From Alectoria sarmentosa (lineage: Eukaryota; Ascomycota; Lecanoromycetes; Lecanorales; Parmeliaceae): 64,000 nt of DNA. Position 1 is the stretch's first letter. Every line of letters starts with the position of its first letter. The translations under genes were made by a program, and so were the position numbers. This document shows positions 63,891 to 64,000 of the stretch, piece after piece. The stretch spans positions 1 through 64,000 of the forward strand of contig WOGZ01000153.1 in NCBI GenBank assembly GCA_009733775.1, written 5' to 3'. The notes beneath the pieces are model-generated. The model saw only the letters and a program-made list of their open reading frames with translations, was not told where the DNA came from and ran no database searches.

Positions 63891-64000
63891 TACGAGCTCA
63901 TGCACCGCACTGAGTAAGCTAAGCTGGGTCAGCTCAACCAAAGAGAATTTCCTTAAGATGCGACCGTCTCTCCTGGACGCGTTGAAGAATGATGAGTCGA

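Larger units (their letters stand above)
60465..64000. other. Gene-free simple-sequence region at the right edge
   Basis: No supported gene. Dominated by CACAC, homopolymer, TTCC, CTGGTT, CTTTG, GATG and GTCT repeats with strand-biased purine/pyrimidine blocks (for example 61980-62330). Long ORFs here (61134-61586, 61879-62715) are made of repeat codons. A more normal GC-rich stretch at 62935-63120 and 63540-63800 could hold an exon of a gene reaching beyond the window, but I cannot show one. Confidence 0.55.

Overview
The window is nuclear DNA of a filamentous ascomycete (Pezizomycotina; Dothideomycetes-like by general feel, which is inference). Genes are split by many 45-90 bp introns with GT..AG borders and CTAAC/CTGAC-type branch points, gene density is moderate, and the families are typical of moulds: ACR3 arsenite efflux, p24 cargo receptor, rhodopsin-domain seven-helix protein, MEP/Amt ammonium transporter, arrestin-like protein, and an NLR with hydrolase, NB-ARC and TPR domains. 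I saw no bacterial operons, rRNA, convincing tRNA or CRISPR array. I assembled exons by eye from splice signals and reading phase.

Layout. 1-10.9 kb holds housekeeping-like genes: ACR3 (cut by the left edge), an aldo-keto reductase, a 14-3-3-like protein, two SANT/Myb-like proteins and a p24 protein. 11.1-18.2 kb is a cluster of seven very divergent copies of one small, unrecognised protein family (A-G below), one of them broken, plus a duplicated 261-bp unit. 19.3-19.8 kb carries a three-exon gene for a 12-cysteine secreted protein. 22.0-22.9 kb is a non-autonomous DNA transposon with ~140-bp inverted ends and an 8-bp target duplication. 23.8-27.3 kb is a seven-exon NLR gene of about 1070 residues. 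28.6-30.3 kb holds two diverged paralogues of a small secreted protein. 31.5-38.8 kb has an unknown 327-residue protein, a RING protein with an apparent frameshift, a decayed 2OG-Fe(II) oxygenase gene and a rhodopsin-domain protein.

39.1-41.7 kb is an AT-rich decayed transposon with inverted ends, into which a 1007-bp TRIM-like LTR element has inserted (130-bp LTRs, 5-bp target duplication). 44-54.2 kb returns to ordinary genes: short-chain dehydrogenase, arrestin-like protein, a surface-protein candidate, a class II aldolase and the ammonium transporter, with GATA sites upstream of the last. 58.1-60.5 kb encodes a 687-residue multi-spanning membrane protein of unknown function. The last 3.5 kb is mainly microsatellite and simple sequence with no gene I can support.

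The accessory middle (11-42 kb) combines fast-evolving tandem paralogues, an NLR with near-identical repeats, small secreted proteins, decayed genes and transposons. That is a typical fungal birth-and-death region. The most novel candidates are the A-G family and the secreted proteins.
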